A stretch of DNA of 37,662 nucleotides from Patulibacter sp. (GTDB lineage Bacteria > Actinomycetota > Thermoleophilia > Solirubrobacterales > Solirubrobacteraceae). The notes beneath the pieces are model-generated. The model worked only from the letters and a program-made list of their open reading frames with translations. It did not search any database and was not told where the DNA came from. Positions 15,939 to 25,653 of the stretch are shown here, one piece after another. Made by a program: the position numbers and the translations under genes. How positions within the stretch are numbered: position 1 is the stretch's first letter; every line of letters begins with the position of its first letter. The stretch covers positions 1 through 37,662 of the forward strand of contig NZ_JAURWA010000156.1 of assembly GCF_030655195.1 (NCBI RefSeq). Reading direction: 5' to 3'.

Positions 15939-16499
15939 ATGAGCACTGCAGGCACGCCGTCCACCGACGGCCCGGAGCGCCCCGGCGGCAGCGGCCCCGG
16001 CGGCGCCCCGATCATCGAGCGCCACATCCCGTGGGCCGGCCCGCGCCTCGTCGGCGTGGCGGTCCTCGGCCTGGGGATCGCGTCGCTGGTCGGCACCGCC
16101 GCGATCCCCAGCGCCCAGCTCGGCTGGTCGATCGAGGGGCCGCGGTTCGTCCCCGGCCTCGCCGCGGTCGCGCTGATCGTCCTCTCGGCGATCTACCTCG
16201 TCCGCACCTTCTGGCGCCCCGACGTCGAGCTCGCCCGCTTCGCCGCCAACGAGTCCGAGCAGACGACGTGGGAGACGCCGGGCGGCCTCATCACCGCCCT
16301 CGTCGCCTACGCCCTGCTCCTCTCCGCGCTGGGCTACGGCCTGGCGACGACGGTCTTCATCTGGCTCGTCTCCTGGCTCCTGGGCAGCGAGGAGCCCAGG
16401 CGCGACGCGATCGTCGCCGTCGTCCTCGGCGTCGGGGTGTCCTACGCGTTCTCGCGCTGGCTCGGCGTCCGGCTCCCGACCGGCCCGTGGGGGGTCTGA
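15939..16499 (+). CDS. tctB: Tripartite tricarboxylate transporter small membrane subunit TctB
   Basis: A 186-aa protein with four hydrophobic segments, starting at the base after the tctC stop codon and ending one base before tctA. A 30-residue Gly/Pro-rich cytoplasmic N-terminus precedes the first membrane helix (about 35-55). TctB is the poorly conserved small partner of TctA and essential for this class of secondary transporter. Assignment rests on size, topology and its place between tctC and tctA. Confidence 0.9.
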   Translation: MSTAGTPSTDGPERPGGSGPGGAPIIERHIPWAGPRLVGVAVLGLGIASLVGTAAIPSAQLGWSIEGPRFVPGLAAVALIVLSAIYLVRTFWRPDVELARFAANESEQTTWETPGGLITALVAYALLLSALGYGLATTVFIWLVSWLLGSEEPRRDAIVAVVLGVGVSYAFSRWLGVRLPTGPWGV

Positions 16500-16500
16500 C

Positions 16501-18129
16501 ATGAGCGCCCTGCTCTCGATGATCGACCCGGTCCTCGCGGCCAACCTGCTCGACGGGTTCGGCAACGTCCTGACCCCGGAGAACCTGCTGCTGGCCGCCG
16601 CCGGCGTCACGCTCGGCACCCTCGTCGGCGTGCTGCCGGGGATCGGCCCGGCGCTGACGATCGCGCTGCTGCTGCCGCTGACGTTCAACTTCTCGGACCC
16701 GACCGGCGCGTTCATCCTCTTCGCCGGGATCTACGCCGGCGGCATGTACGGCGGGTCGACGACCTCGATCCTGCTGAACACGCCGGGGGAGAGCTCGTCC
16801 GTGGCCACCGCGATCGAGGGCCATCAGATGGCCAGACGCGGCAGGGCGCGAGCAGCCCTGGCGACCGCGGCGATCGGCTCGTTCGTCGCCGGCACGATCG
16901 GCATCGTCCTCCTGACCTTCGTCGCGCAGCCCGTGGCGAGCCTCGCGGTGAAGTTCCGGCCCGAGGACTACTTCATGCTCGCGCTGATCGCCTTCGCGTC
17001 GGTGACCACGCTGGTCGCCCGCTCGATGACCCGCGGCCTGATCTCGCTGTTCCTGGGCATCCTCATCGGCTGCGTCGGCATCGACCAGCTCACGGGCCAG
17101 CCGCGCCTGACCGCCGGCGTCGACCAGCTCGGCAACGGCGTCGACATCGTGATCGTCGCGGTCGGCCTGTTCGCCGTCGGCGAGGCGCTGCACATGGCCG
17201 CCAAGCTGAAGAAGGGCACCGACGACGACGAGATCATCGACCCCGACGGCGACACCGTCGTGGAGGACGACGACCTGCCCGAGCGGCGCTTCCTCGGCAT
17301 GCGCCGCAAGCGCAACCGCTGGCTGTCGCGCGAGGACGCCCGGCGCTCCTGGAAGCCGTGGCTGCGCGGCGCGGCGATCGGCTTCCCGTTCGGGGCGCTC
17401 CCCGCGGGCGGCGCCGAGGTGCCGACGTTCCTCTCGTACGCCACGGAGAAGAAGCTGACGAAGCACCCCGAGGAGTTCGGCAAGGGCGCGATCGAGGGCG
17501 TCGCCGGCCCGGAGGCCGCCAACAACGCCTCCTTCTCCGGCACGCTCGTCCCGCTCCTGACGCTCGGCATCCCGACGTCGGCGACCGCGGCGATCATGCT
17601 CGCGGCGTTCCAGGTCTTCAACCTGCAGCCCGGCCCGGAGCTCTTCGACGAACAGAGCGACCTGGTCTGGACGCTGATCGCCTCGCTCTACGTGGGCAAC
17701 GTCCTGCTGCTGCTCCTGAACCTGCCGATGATCCGGGTCTGGGTGAAGGTCCTCGAGGTCCCGCGGCCGCTGCTCTACGCCGGCATCCTCGCCTTCGCGA
17801 CCCTCGGCGTCTACTCGCTCTCGGGGTCCACGACCGAGGTGCTCGTGATGTACGTGATCGGCGTGGCGGGCTTCTTCATGCGGCGCTACGACTTCCCGGT
17901 GGCGCCGGTCATCCTCGGCGTCATCCTGGGACCGGTGATGGAGGTCCAGGGCCGCCGGGCGCTCGTGGGCGCGGAGGGCGACCTCTCGGTCTTCTTCTCC
18001 CGGCCGCTGACCATCGGGCTGCTCACGGTCGCGATCGTCGCGCTCGTCCTGCCGTACCTGCCGGCCATCGTCGCCCGGCTGCGGGGCCGCAAGGACGGCC
18101 GGAAGCTCGTCTTCGGCGACGAGGACTGA
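16501..18129 (+). CDS. tctA: Tripartite tricarboxylate transporter large membrane subunit TctA
   Basis: A 542-aa polytopic permease. Family motifs are evident: [21 protein letters not shown] near the N-terminus, then [33 protein letters not shown] and LTLGIP. Two normally fixed spots differ: the second-half loop reads [12 protein letters not shown] where most relatives have LPGAGA, and LGIPTSATA replaces LGIPGSA. A highly acidic cytoplasmic loop ([20 protein letters not shown], near residue 240) is followed by a basic patch. It is translationally linked to tctB with a 1-nt gap. It drives ion-coupled uptake with TctB and TctC. Confidence 0.94.
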   Translation: MSALLSMIDPVLAANLLDGFGNVLTPENLLLAAAGVTLGTLVGVLPGIGPALTIALLLPLTFNFSDPTGAFILFAGIYAGGMYGGSTTSILLNTPGESSSVATAIEGHQMARRGRARAALATAAIGSFVAGTIGIVLLTFVAQPVASLAVKFRPEDYFMLALIAFASVTTLVARSMTRGLISLFLGILIGCVGIDQLTGQPRLTAGVDQLGNGVDIVIVAVGLFAVGEALHMAAKLKKGTDDDEIIDPDGDTVVEDDDLPERRFLGMRRKRNRWLSREDARRSWKPWLRGAAIGFPFGALPAGGAEVPTFLSYATEKKLTKHPEEFGKGAIEGVAGPEAANNASFSGTLVPLLTLGIPTSATAAIMLAAFQVFNLQPGPELFDEQSDLVWTLIASLYVGNVLLLLLNLPMIRVWVKVLEVPRPLLYAGILAFATLGVYSLSGSTTEVLVMYVIGVAGFFMRRYDFPVAPVILGVILGPVMEVQGRRALVGAEGDLSVFFSRPLTIGLLTVAIVALVLPYLPAIVARLRGRKDGRKLVFGDED

Positions 18130-18154
18130 CCCCGGCCGGCGCCGCGCCCGGGGT
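18129..18154. terminator. Hairpin between convergent tctA and hxlR-type gene
   Basis: ACCCCGG and CCGGGGT form a 7-bp stem with a 12-nt loop, starting at the last base of the tctA stop codon. No U-tract. Confidence 0.45.
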
Positions 18155-18181
18155 GTCGGGCAGCGGCGTCGCGCCCGGCGC

Positions 18182-18682
18182 TCAGGTGCTGGTCGGGACC
18201 GGTTCGCCCGGCGTGCGGGCGATGCCCCGGGCGGCCAGTCCCGGCCCGGGCTCGGCCCGCACGTCGCGCGCCGTCAGCGCGGCGCCGCAGCGGTCGCACA
18301 GGAGGTGCGCGTCCGGGTGGCCGCCGCAGTCCCGGTGGACGATCACGCGCGGCGGGCCCGCGGGCTCGGGGTAGTGCTCGTCGCCCCACTGACGCAGGTG
18401 CTCGATCACGGACCACAGGCCGAGGCCCTTCTCCGTCAGCACGTACTCGTGACGGGTGGGGCGCTCCTGGTACGGCCGGCGCTCGAGCACGCCCTCGTCG
18501 ACGAGCCGGCGCAGGCGGTTGGTCAGGACGCTGCGCGTCACGCCCGTGTGGGCCTGCAGGTCGTCGAAGCGTCGCGCGCCGAGCATGACGCTGCGGATCA
18601 GCAGCAGCGTCCAGCGCTCGCCGACGACCTCCAGCGACCGCGCGACGGAGCAGACCTGGGTGTCGTACTCGCGGTGCAGCAC
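18182..18682 (-). CDS. HxlR-family regulator with C-terminal zinc-ribbon-like end
   Basis: A 166-aa winged-helix regulator. The N-terminal HxlR domain (about 5-105) includes CSVARSLEVVGERWTLLLIR, with Cys11 at the position used for redox sensing in some relatives, and GVTRSVLTNRLRRLVDEGVL as recognition helix and wing. Residues 116-132 (HRDCGGHPDAHLLCDRC) hold Cys119, Cys129 and Cys132 with His116, His122 and His126, which could bind a metal. The GTG start is supported by a TAGCCT element 7 nt upstream. It is divergent from the efflux pump and likely represses it. Confidence 0.88.
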   Translation of the reverse strand: MLHREYDTQVCSVARSLEVVGERWTLLLIRSVMLGARRFDDLQAHTGVTRSVLTNRLRRLVDEGVLERRPYQERPTRHEYVLTEKGLGLWSVIEHLRQWGDEHYPEPAGPPRVIVHRDCGGHPDAHLLCDRCGAALTARDVRAEPGPGLAARGIARTPGEPVPTST

Positions 18683-18689
18683 GCCATCG

Positions 18690-18695
18690 AGGCTA
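18690..18695 (-). promoter_or_regulatory. -10 element, leaderless, of hxlR-type gene
   Basis: TAGCCT ends 7 nt before the GTG at 18682. Confidence 0.5.
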
Positions 18696-18699
18696 CCAC

Positions 18700-18716
18700 G
18701 GTCGTTTCACGCGACC
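18700..18716. promoter_or_regulatory. Possible HxlR operator in the divergent promoter
   Basis: GGTCG-TTTCACG-CGACC is an inverted repeat placed between the two divergent -10 elements, where a repressor could block both. Arms are only 5 bp. Confidence 0.3.
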
Positions 18717-18734
18717 CGCGAGGGCGACCGGTGC

Positions 18735-18740
18735 TACCTT
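18735..18740 (+). promoter_or_regulatory. -10 element, leaderless, of efflux pump gene
   Basis: TACCTT ends 7 nt before the ATG at 18748. Confidence 0.5.
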
Positions 18741-18747
18741 GCGTCGC

Positions 18748-20187
18748 ATGAAGCAACCCACAGCCGAACGGGAGCCGACGAGCCCCGGTCGCGTCCTCCT
18801 GATCGTCGCGGCGGCGGTCTTCCTCGTCAGCCTCGACCTCTTCATCGTCAACATCGCCTTCCCGGACGTCGAGGAGAGCTTCCCGGGGTCCTCCGTCGCC
18901 GCGCTGTCGTGGGTCCTCAACGGCTACGCGATCGTCTTCGCGGCGCTGCTCGTGCCCGCCGGCATCCTGGCCGACCGCCTCGGGCGGCGCCGGATCTTCC
19001 TCGTCGGGCTCGGGGTCTTCGTCCTCGCCTCGGCCGCCTGCGGAGTGGCGTGGTCGGTCCCGTCCCTCGTCGCCTTCCGCGTCGTGCAGGCCGTCGGCGC
19101 CGCGCTCCTCATGCCGAGCTCCCTGGCGCTGCTGCTCGACGCCTTCCCCCCGGAGCGGCGGGCGAAGGCGATCGGCGCCTGGGCGGGCATCGGTGGCGCG
19201 GCCGCCGCGCTCGGTCCGCCGGTGGGTGGCGCCCTCGTGAGCCTGTCGTGGCGCTGGGTGTTCCTCGTCAACCTGCCCTTCGGGATCGCCGCGATCGTCG
19301 CCGGGCGCAGGGCGCTGCGCGAATCGCGCAACGAGCAGGATCGCCGCTGGCCCGACGCGCTCGGCACCGCGGCGCTCGTCGCCGGGGTCGGGGCGCTCTG
19401 CTGGGCCCTCGTCGAGGCCCCCGACCGCGGGTGGGGCAGCCTCCGCACGGTCGGCCTGCTCGTCGTCTCCCTCGTGCTGCTGGCCGGCGTCGTCCGCCGG
19501 TCCCGGCACGTCGACCGCGCCCACGCCCCGGTCCTCGACCTGGAGCTGTTCCGGTCGCGCACGTTCGCGGCGGCGACCCTCAGCGCGCTGCTGTTCTCCG
19601 TCGCGTTCGCCGCGATGCTGCTCGAGGGCGTGCTGCTCCTGACCGGTCCGTGGGGCGACTCCGTGCTCGTCGCCGGGCTGTCGCTCGCCCCGGGACCGCT
19701 GCTGGCCACCGTCGTCGCGATCACCTCCGGGCGGCTGTCGGCCCGGATCGGCCAGGGCCCGACCGCGGTCCTCGGCAACGTCGTCTTCGCGCTCGGCGTG
19801 ACCTGGTGGCTGTGGCGGCAGGACCTCGAGCCGAACTTCCTGACCGGCCTGCTGCCGGGGTCGGTCCTCACGGGCACCGGCGTCGGACTGCTGCTGCCGG
19901 CGGTCTCGACCGCGGTCGCGTCGACGCTGGCCCCGGCGCGCCTGGCGGCGGGCTCGGCGCTCCTGACCGCCTCCCGGCAGCTGGGGTCCGTCCTGGGCGT
20001 GGCGCTCCTCGTCGCGATCCTGGGCTCCGGTCGCGACGGCCTCGGGTCGTACCAGGACGGCTGGGCCATGATGCTCGTCGCCTGCGGCCTCGGTGCGGTG
20101 GCGGCGCTGGGGATCGGGTCCGCGCACCCGGTGGCCGCGCCTGCGGCGTCGCCGGCCGGCCCGACGGCGGTCCCCGCCGAGGCCTGA
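18748..20187 (+). CDS. EmrB/QacA-type MFS drug efflux transporter
   Basis: A 479-aa major facilitator protein with about 14 predicted membrane helices, typical of the DHA2 drug:H+ antiporter family. Landmarks are FLVSLDLFIVNIAFPDVE in TM1, WVLNGYAIVFAALLVPAG in TM2 with ADRLGRRRIF in the following loop (motif A), and GPPVGGALVSLSWRWVFLVN at TM5 (motif C and the conserved WRW). An in-frame TTG at 18739 is possible, but the ATG at 18748 fits the upstream -10 element. The divergent HxlR regulator suggests induction by its substrate, probably a toxic small molecule; the substrate is unknown. Confidence 0.92.
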   Translation: MKQPTAEREPTSPGRVLLIVAAAVFLVSLDLFIVNIAFPDVEESFPGSSVAALSWVLNGYAIVFAALLVPAGILADRLGRRRIFLVGLGVFVLASAACGVAWSVPSLVAFRVVQAVGAALLMPSSLALLLDAFPPERRAKAIGAWAGIGGAAAALGPPVGGALVSLSWRWVFLVNLPFGIAAIVAGRRALRESRNEQDRRWPDALGTAALVAGVGALCWALVEAPDRGWGSLRTVGLLVVSLVLLAGVVRRSRHVDRAHAPVLDLELFRSRTFAAATLSALLFSVAFAAMLLEGVLLLTGPWGDSVLVAGLSLAPGPLLATVVAITSGRLSARIGQGPTAVLGNVVFALGVTWWLWRQDLEPNFLTGLLPGSVLTGTGVGLLLPAVSTAVASTLAPARLAAGSALLTASRQLGSVLGVALLVAILGSGRDGLGSYQDGWAMMLVACGLGAVAALGIGSAHPVAAPAASPAGPTAVPAEA

Positions 20188-20226
20188 CCCCGCGGCCCTG
20201 GGCCGGGAGCCGGCCCCGGACGCACG

Positions 20227-20258
20227 ACGGGCGCGGCGAGCACGCTCGCCGCGCCCGT
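20227..20258. terminator. Strong bidirectional hairpin between efflux pump and RNA helicase genes
   Basis: ACGGGCGCGGCGAG pairs perfectly with CTCGCCGCGCCCGT over 14 bp around a CACG loop, midway between two convergent genes. No U-tract on either side. Confidence 0.8.
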
Positions 20259-20302
20259 GGCGCTGCAGACGGTGGACCGGCGGTCAGCCGGCCCCGCGGG
20301 GC

Positions 20303-21664
<1,362 letters not shown>

Positions 21665-22012
21665 GGTGCTCCTCTGAGAGGACGTGGCGAGCTGCGATGC
21701 CGGCCGGTGGGAGCGCTCTAGCTACCGGCCGCGATCGTGCCCGTCCGCAGGTGGAGCGGGGCGTCGCGCGTGGAGAGAACGCGGGAACACGGTGGCCCGA
21801 GAGACGCTGCGAAGGTGACTCCGACAGCGGCAGCGCTCGAGCGCACCGACCCAGGACACTACACGGCGGTGCGTGGGACTGCGTGAGGGTGGGCACGCCC
21901 ACGGGCCCCGAACCCCCGTCGGTGCAGGCGGTTCGTCCCGGTGGCACCGCAAGCGGGACGGGACGACCCGGATCGCGACGTGGCCCCGTCGGGCTCCGTT
22001 ACGGTCGACCGC
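21665..22012. other. 348-bp gap: long helicase leader and MscS promoter
   Basis: No gene is supported here. On the minus strand it should hold the helicase leader: ribosome binding site next to 21664, a hairpin with 8-bp arms CGGCCGGT/ACCGGCCG (21701-21708 and 21724-21731), and a possible -10 TAGTGT near 21857, implying a leader of nearly 200 nt. Long structured leaders are common for cold-inducible helicases. The right end carries the MscS -10 element. Confidence 0.4.
22000..22005 (+). promoter_or_regulatory. -10 element, leaderless, of MscS gene
   Basis: TACGGT ends 7 nt before the GTG at 22013. Confidence 0.5.
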
Positions 22013-23116
22013 GTGAGTCTCATCTCGACCCTCGCGCCCGTGCTGGCCCAGAGCTCGACGTCCGCCTCCCGTGCGGCGGAGGAGGTGGCCGACCGAGCGG
22101 CCCGGCGGCAGACCCGCGTCTGCGGCGACGACGGCTCCTGGCAGGACAACCTCTGTCGCAGCATGTACGACGGCACCGTCGGCACGTTCAAGGACACCGC
22201 CAACCGGTACGTCGCCGACGCGGTGCACTGGATCACCACGGGGCTGCTCGACATCCTGGTGATCCTCGTCGTCGCGTGGATCGTCAACCGGATCGCCCGC
22301 CGGGTCATCGTCAACATCGGCCGCGGCGTGGGCAAGGGGCACCTGACGCGCGGGCTCGTCGCCGTCCGGAAGATCACCCCGAACGTCCTGCAGGAGACGC
22401 AGGAGCTCGGCGTCCGCGGCGATCAGCGCCGCGAGGCGGTGCTCGGGATCCTCAAGAGCATCGTCACGGGGATGATCTACGCGACCGCCCTGTTCATGGC
22501 GCTCGGGAAGATCGGGATCGATCTGGGCCCGCTGCTGGCCGGCGCCGGGGTGGTCGGCGTGGCCCTCGGCTTCGGTGCCCAGACCCTGGTGGGCGACTTC
22601 CTGTCGGGCATCTTCATCCTCGTCGAGGACCAGTACGGGGTGGGGGACGAGGTCACCTTCCGCCCGAAGTCCGCCGCGGGCGAGCCCGTCGTGGGCGTCG
22701 TCGAGGCGCTCAGCCTGCGCAACACCCGGCTGCGCGCCATCAACGGCACGGTCTGGCACGTGCCCAACGGCGAGATGCGCGCGGTCGGCAACACCAGCCA
22801 GCACTGGTCGCGGGCCGTCCTGGACGTCCCCGTCGCCCACGGCGTGGACATCCCGAAGGCCAAGGAGGTCATCGCACGCACCGCCGAGCGCGTCCGCGAG
22901 CACGACCCGTCGATCCTCGAGCCGCCCGCGGTCTGGGGCGTGCAGTCGATGAGCCCGAACGGGATCACGATCCGCCTCGTGATCAAGACGACGGCGTCGC
23001 AGCAGTGGCGCGTGACCCGGGCGGTGCGCGAGGCGCTGATCATCGCGTTCGCCGAGGAGGGCATCGACATGCCGGTGGCCGAGTTCCCCAGCGGCGAGGA
23101 CATGCCCGCGACCTGA
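22013..23116 (+). CDS. MscS-family mechanosensitive ion channel
   Basis: A 367-aa small-conductance mechanosensitive channel that opens under membrane tension to release solutes. Residues 1-70 are probably extracytoplasmic and hold a Cys pair (Cys37, Cys48) able to form a disulfide. Hydrophobic helices follow at about 73-95, 140-158 and 162-180; the last, with GPLLAGAGVVGVALGFGAQ, is the pore-lining helix, followed by the conserved FLSGIFILVEDQYGVGD and the VPNGEM of the beta domain. The cytoplasmic vestibule domain completes a normal length. The GTG start was taken because TACGGT stands 7 nt upstream; an in-frame ATG at 21941 would lie before that promoter. Confidence 0.92.
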   Translation: MSLISTLAPVLAQSSTSASRAAEEVADRAARRQTRVCGDDGSWQDNLCRSMYDGTVGTFKDTANRYVADAVHWITTGLLDILVILVVAWIVNRIARRVIVNIGRGVGKGHLTRGLVAVRKITPNVLQETQELGVRGDQRREAVLGILKSIVTGMIYATALFMALGKIGIDLGPLLAGAGVVGVALGFGAQTLVGDFLSGIFILVEDQYGVGDEVTFRPKSAAGEPVVGVVEALSLRNTRLRAINGTVWHVPNGEMRAVGNTSQHWSRAVLDVPVAHGVDIPKAKEVIARTAERVREHDPSILEPPAVWGVQSMSPNGITIRLVIKTTASQQWRVTRAVREALIIAFAEEGIDMPVAEFPSGEDMPAT

Positions 23117-23198
23117 GCGGTCCGCCACCGGGGCCCCGGCGCCCGGTCGGCGCACGCAGGCCGGGATGCAGCCGCCCCCCGGCCGGGCACGACGGGCG

Positions 23199-23204
23199 TA
23201 GGAT
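23199..23204 (+). promoter_or_regulatory. -10 element, leaderless, of GGDEF-EAL gene
   Basis: TAGGAT ends 9 nt before the GTG at 23214. Confidence 0.5.
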
Positions 23205-23213
23205 CCGCCGACC

Positions 23214-25580
23214 GTGTCCGTCCCCGCCGAGCGCCGCGCGTGGTCGCCCCAGGATCTCGCGCCACGCGGTGCGGTCGTCCTCGCCCTCGCGGTCGTGGCG
23301 GTCCTCGCCGTCGTCGCCGCGTTCAGCACGATCGGCGGCACCGACGGTCCCTCCGGCCTGATGGAGGACCGTCTGCTGCGCCTCAGCGAGGCGCTGCTCG
23401 CGGCCGTGCTCGTCGCGGGGGTCGCCCGACGCCGGGCCGGCGCGCAGACCTCGCGGGAGCGGACCGCGTGGCTCGTGATCGGGGGCCTCGCGGCAGCCGT
23501 GTGCGCGACGCTGGCGGTGTTCGTCGTCGATCCGTCGCTGGGCGGCCGGCTCTACGGGCCGTTCCCGACGAACGTGCTGCAGATGGCGATCGCCCCGCTC
23601 GCCGTGGGCGCCCTGCTGCTGCTCGAGGGCCCGGTCCGCAACCGCACGCAGGCGCTGCGGGTGGTGATGGACGGCGCGGCCATCGCGGCCTCGACGTGCG
23701 TCCTCGGCTGGTACGTCGCGGTCCGGCCGCTCCGCGACGCCGGCCTCGGCGCCGACCTGACGGCGACCTCCGCGATGGCCTACGTCGTGCTGGACGCCGT
23801 CGCCTTCGCGCTCGGGCTCCTCGTGCTGTCGCGCTCGACGTTCCCGGTCCGCCGGACCGTCGCCCTCGCCGTGGCCGGTCTGGCGCTGCTGCTGTTCGCC
23901 GACGTCGTGCGCATCGTCCACTACCTGCCGGGGCCCCGCAGCTCCAGCGCGCTGAGCGAGCTGGGCTGGATCGCGGCCCTGACGTGCCTGGCCGTGGCCG
24001 CGTGGCTGCCGCGCCGCCGCCTGCGGCTGGACCGCGACGACGTGCAGGAGGGCTGGCCGTGGTGGCTGACCATGCCCTACACGTTCCTCATCCCCGTGGC
24101 GGTCGTGCTCGTGCTGGCGGCCCGCCGCGGCGACGCGGACGAGCCGATGGTGATGGGGGCCGCCGCGATCATCATCGTCCTCGGGTTCCGTCACGTCTTC
24201 GCCCTGCGCGAGAACGAGGAGCTGACCGCCCGCCTGCGCCGGTCGGTCGGCGAGCTCGCCCACCGGGCCGAGCACGACGAGCTGACCGGGCTGCTCAACC
24301 GCAGCGGCCTCGTCGACCGGCTCGACCGCCTGCGGGAGGAGTCCGGTGCCGGGGAGGGGCAGCCCCTGGCGCTCGTGTTCATCGACGTCGACCGCTTCAA
24401 GGGCATCAACGACACGCTGGGGCACGCCGCCGGCGACGCGGTCCTGCGCCGGATCGGCGGGCGGCTGCAGACCACCGCCGGGCGGGCCGACGGCCTCGCG
24501 GTGCGGTTCGCCGGCGACGAGTTCGTCCTGCTCTTCCCCGGCATGGGGTCCGAGACGGCGGCGCTCCGCGCGGCGCAGGACGCGCTCGACGACCTGGAGC
24601 GGCCGATCGAGCTGCCCGACGGCGGCGAGGTCGTCGTCACCGCCTCCGCCGGCGTGGCGCTCTGCCCGCGCGTCCTCGACGGCGAGACGATCGTGCGCGA
24701 GGCCGACCTGGCGATGTTCGAGGCGAAGTCCGGCGGGCGCGCGCGGGTGCAGCTCTTCGAGGACGACCTGCGGGCGCGCAGCGAGGAGCGGATGCGGACG
24801 GAGCAGGAGATGCGCCGCGCGCTGCAGGACTGCGGCTCGTCGTTCGAGGTGCACCTGCAGCCCCTGGCGCTCCTGACCGGCGACCGCCTGTGGGGCGCCG
24901 AGGCGCTCGTCCGGTGGCGGCACCCCGAGCGGGGGATGCTGCTGCCCGGCCGCTTCCTCCCCGTCGCGGAGGAGAGCGGCATGATCATCCCGCTCGGCGA
25001 GCACATCCTGGCGGAGGCGTGCGCCGCGGCGGTGGCCGTCCCCGGCCTGATCGTGTCGGTGAACCTCTCGCCCCGTCAGATCCACGACCCGATGCTCGTC
25101 GCCACGGTCCGGCAGCAGCTCGAGCTGCAGGGCCTGCCCGCCGGTCGGCTCTGCCTCGAGGTGACGGAGGACGTCCTCGTCGACGACCGCACGATCGAGG
25201 TGCTCGAGGACCTCCGCGCCCTCGGGGTGCGCGTGGCGATCGACGACTTCGGCATCGGGGCCTCGTCGCTCAGGCAGCTGCGCCGGATCCCGGGTGCGGT
25301 CGTGAAGATCGACCGGTCCTTCACCGAGCGGCTCGACGGACCGCAGGGCGGCGACGACCGGGTGCTCATCACCGCGCTCGTGGCGATCGCCGAGCAGCTC
25401 GACCTCGAGGTCGTCGCCGAGGGCATCGAACGCCAGGCGCAGCTCGAGATCGTCCGGGACCTCGGCGTGACGATCGGCCAGGGCTGGCACCTCGGGATGC
25501 CGCAGCGGTCCGGCGCCTTCGTCACGGAGCGCGGCGGGCGACCGTTCGTGCGCCGGACGACCGCGGTCCGGCCCCGGTAG
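23214..25580 (+). CDS. Membrane GGDEF-EAL protein (c-di-GMP turnover)
   Basis: A 788-aa protein. Residues about 20-335 contain roughly nine or ten hydrophobic helices forming an unnamed membrane sensor. A diguanylate cyclase domain follows: VFIDVDRFKGINDTLGH and AGDEF (433-437), an accepted active variant of GGDEF. The phosphodiesterase domain begins near residue 540, with EAL at 563-565, NLSPRQ, DDFG, VVKIDRSF and AEGIE all intact, so both activities may be retained; net direction cannot be told. There is no RxxD inhibitory-site motif five residues before AGDEF in obvious form. The GTG start fits the TAGGAT element upstream. A good terminator begins at the stop codon. Confidence 0.95.
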   Translation: MSVPAERRAWSPQDLAPRGAVVLALAVVAVLAVVAAFSTIGGTDGPSGLMEDRLLRLSEALLAAVLVAGVARRRAGAQTSRERTAWLVIGGLAAAVCATLAVFVVDPSLGGRLYGPFPTNVLQMAIAPLAVGALLLLEGPVRNRTQALRVVMDGAAIAASTCVLGWYVAVRPLRDAGLGADLTATSAMAYVVLDAVAFALGLLVLSRSTFPVRRTVALAVAGLALLLFADVVRIVHYLPGPRSSSALSELGWIAALTCLAVAAWLPRRRLRLDRDDVQEGWPWWLTMPYTFLIPVAVVLVLAARRGDADEPMVMGAAAIIIVLGFRHVFALRENEELTARLRRSVGELAHRAEHDELTGLLNRSGLVDRLDRLREESGAGEGQPLALVFIDVDRFKGINDTLGHAAGDAVLRRIGGRLQTTAGRADGLAVRFAGDEFVLLFPGMGSETAALRAAQDALDDLERPIELPDGGEVVVTASAGVALCPRVLDGETIVREADLAMFEAKSGGRARVQLFEDDLRARSEERMRTEQEMRRALQDCGSSFEVHLQPLALLTGDRLWGAEALVRWRHPERGMLLPGRFLPVAEESGMIIPLGEHILAEACAAAVAVPGLIVSVNLSPRQIHDPMLVATVRQQLELQGLPAGRLCLEVTEDVLVDDRTIEVLEDLRALGVRVAIDDFGIGASSLRQLRRIPGAVVKIDRSFTERLDGPQGGDDRVLITALVAIAEQLDLEVVAEGIERQAQLEIVRDLGVTIGQGWHLGMPQRSGAFVTERGGRPFVRRTTAVRPR

Positions 25581-25606
25581 GGGACCCCGACGACGTTCGG
25601 GTCCCC
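25580..25606 (+). terminator. Terminator of GGDEF-EAL gene
   Basis: GGGGACCC pairs with GGGTCCCC over 8 bp with an 11-nt loop, starting at the last base of the stop codon. Confidence 0.65.
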
Positions 25607-25640
25607 GTTCGCGGACCGGGGTCGTCCGGGCGACGGTTGG

Positions 25641-25646
25641 TAGCGT
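25641..25646 (+). promoter_or_regulatory. -10 element, leaderless, of flavoprotein reductase gene
   Basis: TAGCGT ends 7 nt before the ATG at 25654. Confidence 0.5.
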
Positions 25647-25653
25647 CGGCGCC

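Noticed and set aside
18692..18738. GCTACC direct repeats as an HxlR operator
   Set aside because: Each coincides with a divergent -10 element (TAGCCT on minus, TACCTT on plus), which explains them without a regulator.
23159..23184. GGCCGGG/CCCGGCC as terminator after MscS
   Set aside because: The stem is plausible but lies against the next promoter and has a 12-nt loop; not strong enough to list as a feature.
24510..24524. AGDEF as an inactive GGDEF
   Set aside because: Ala at the first position is an accepted active variant and surrounding cyclase residues are intact.
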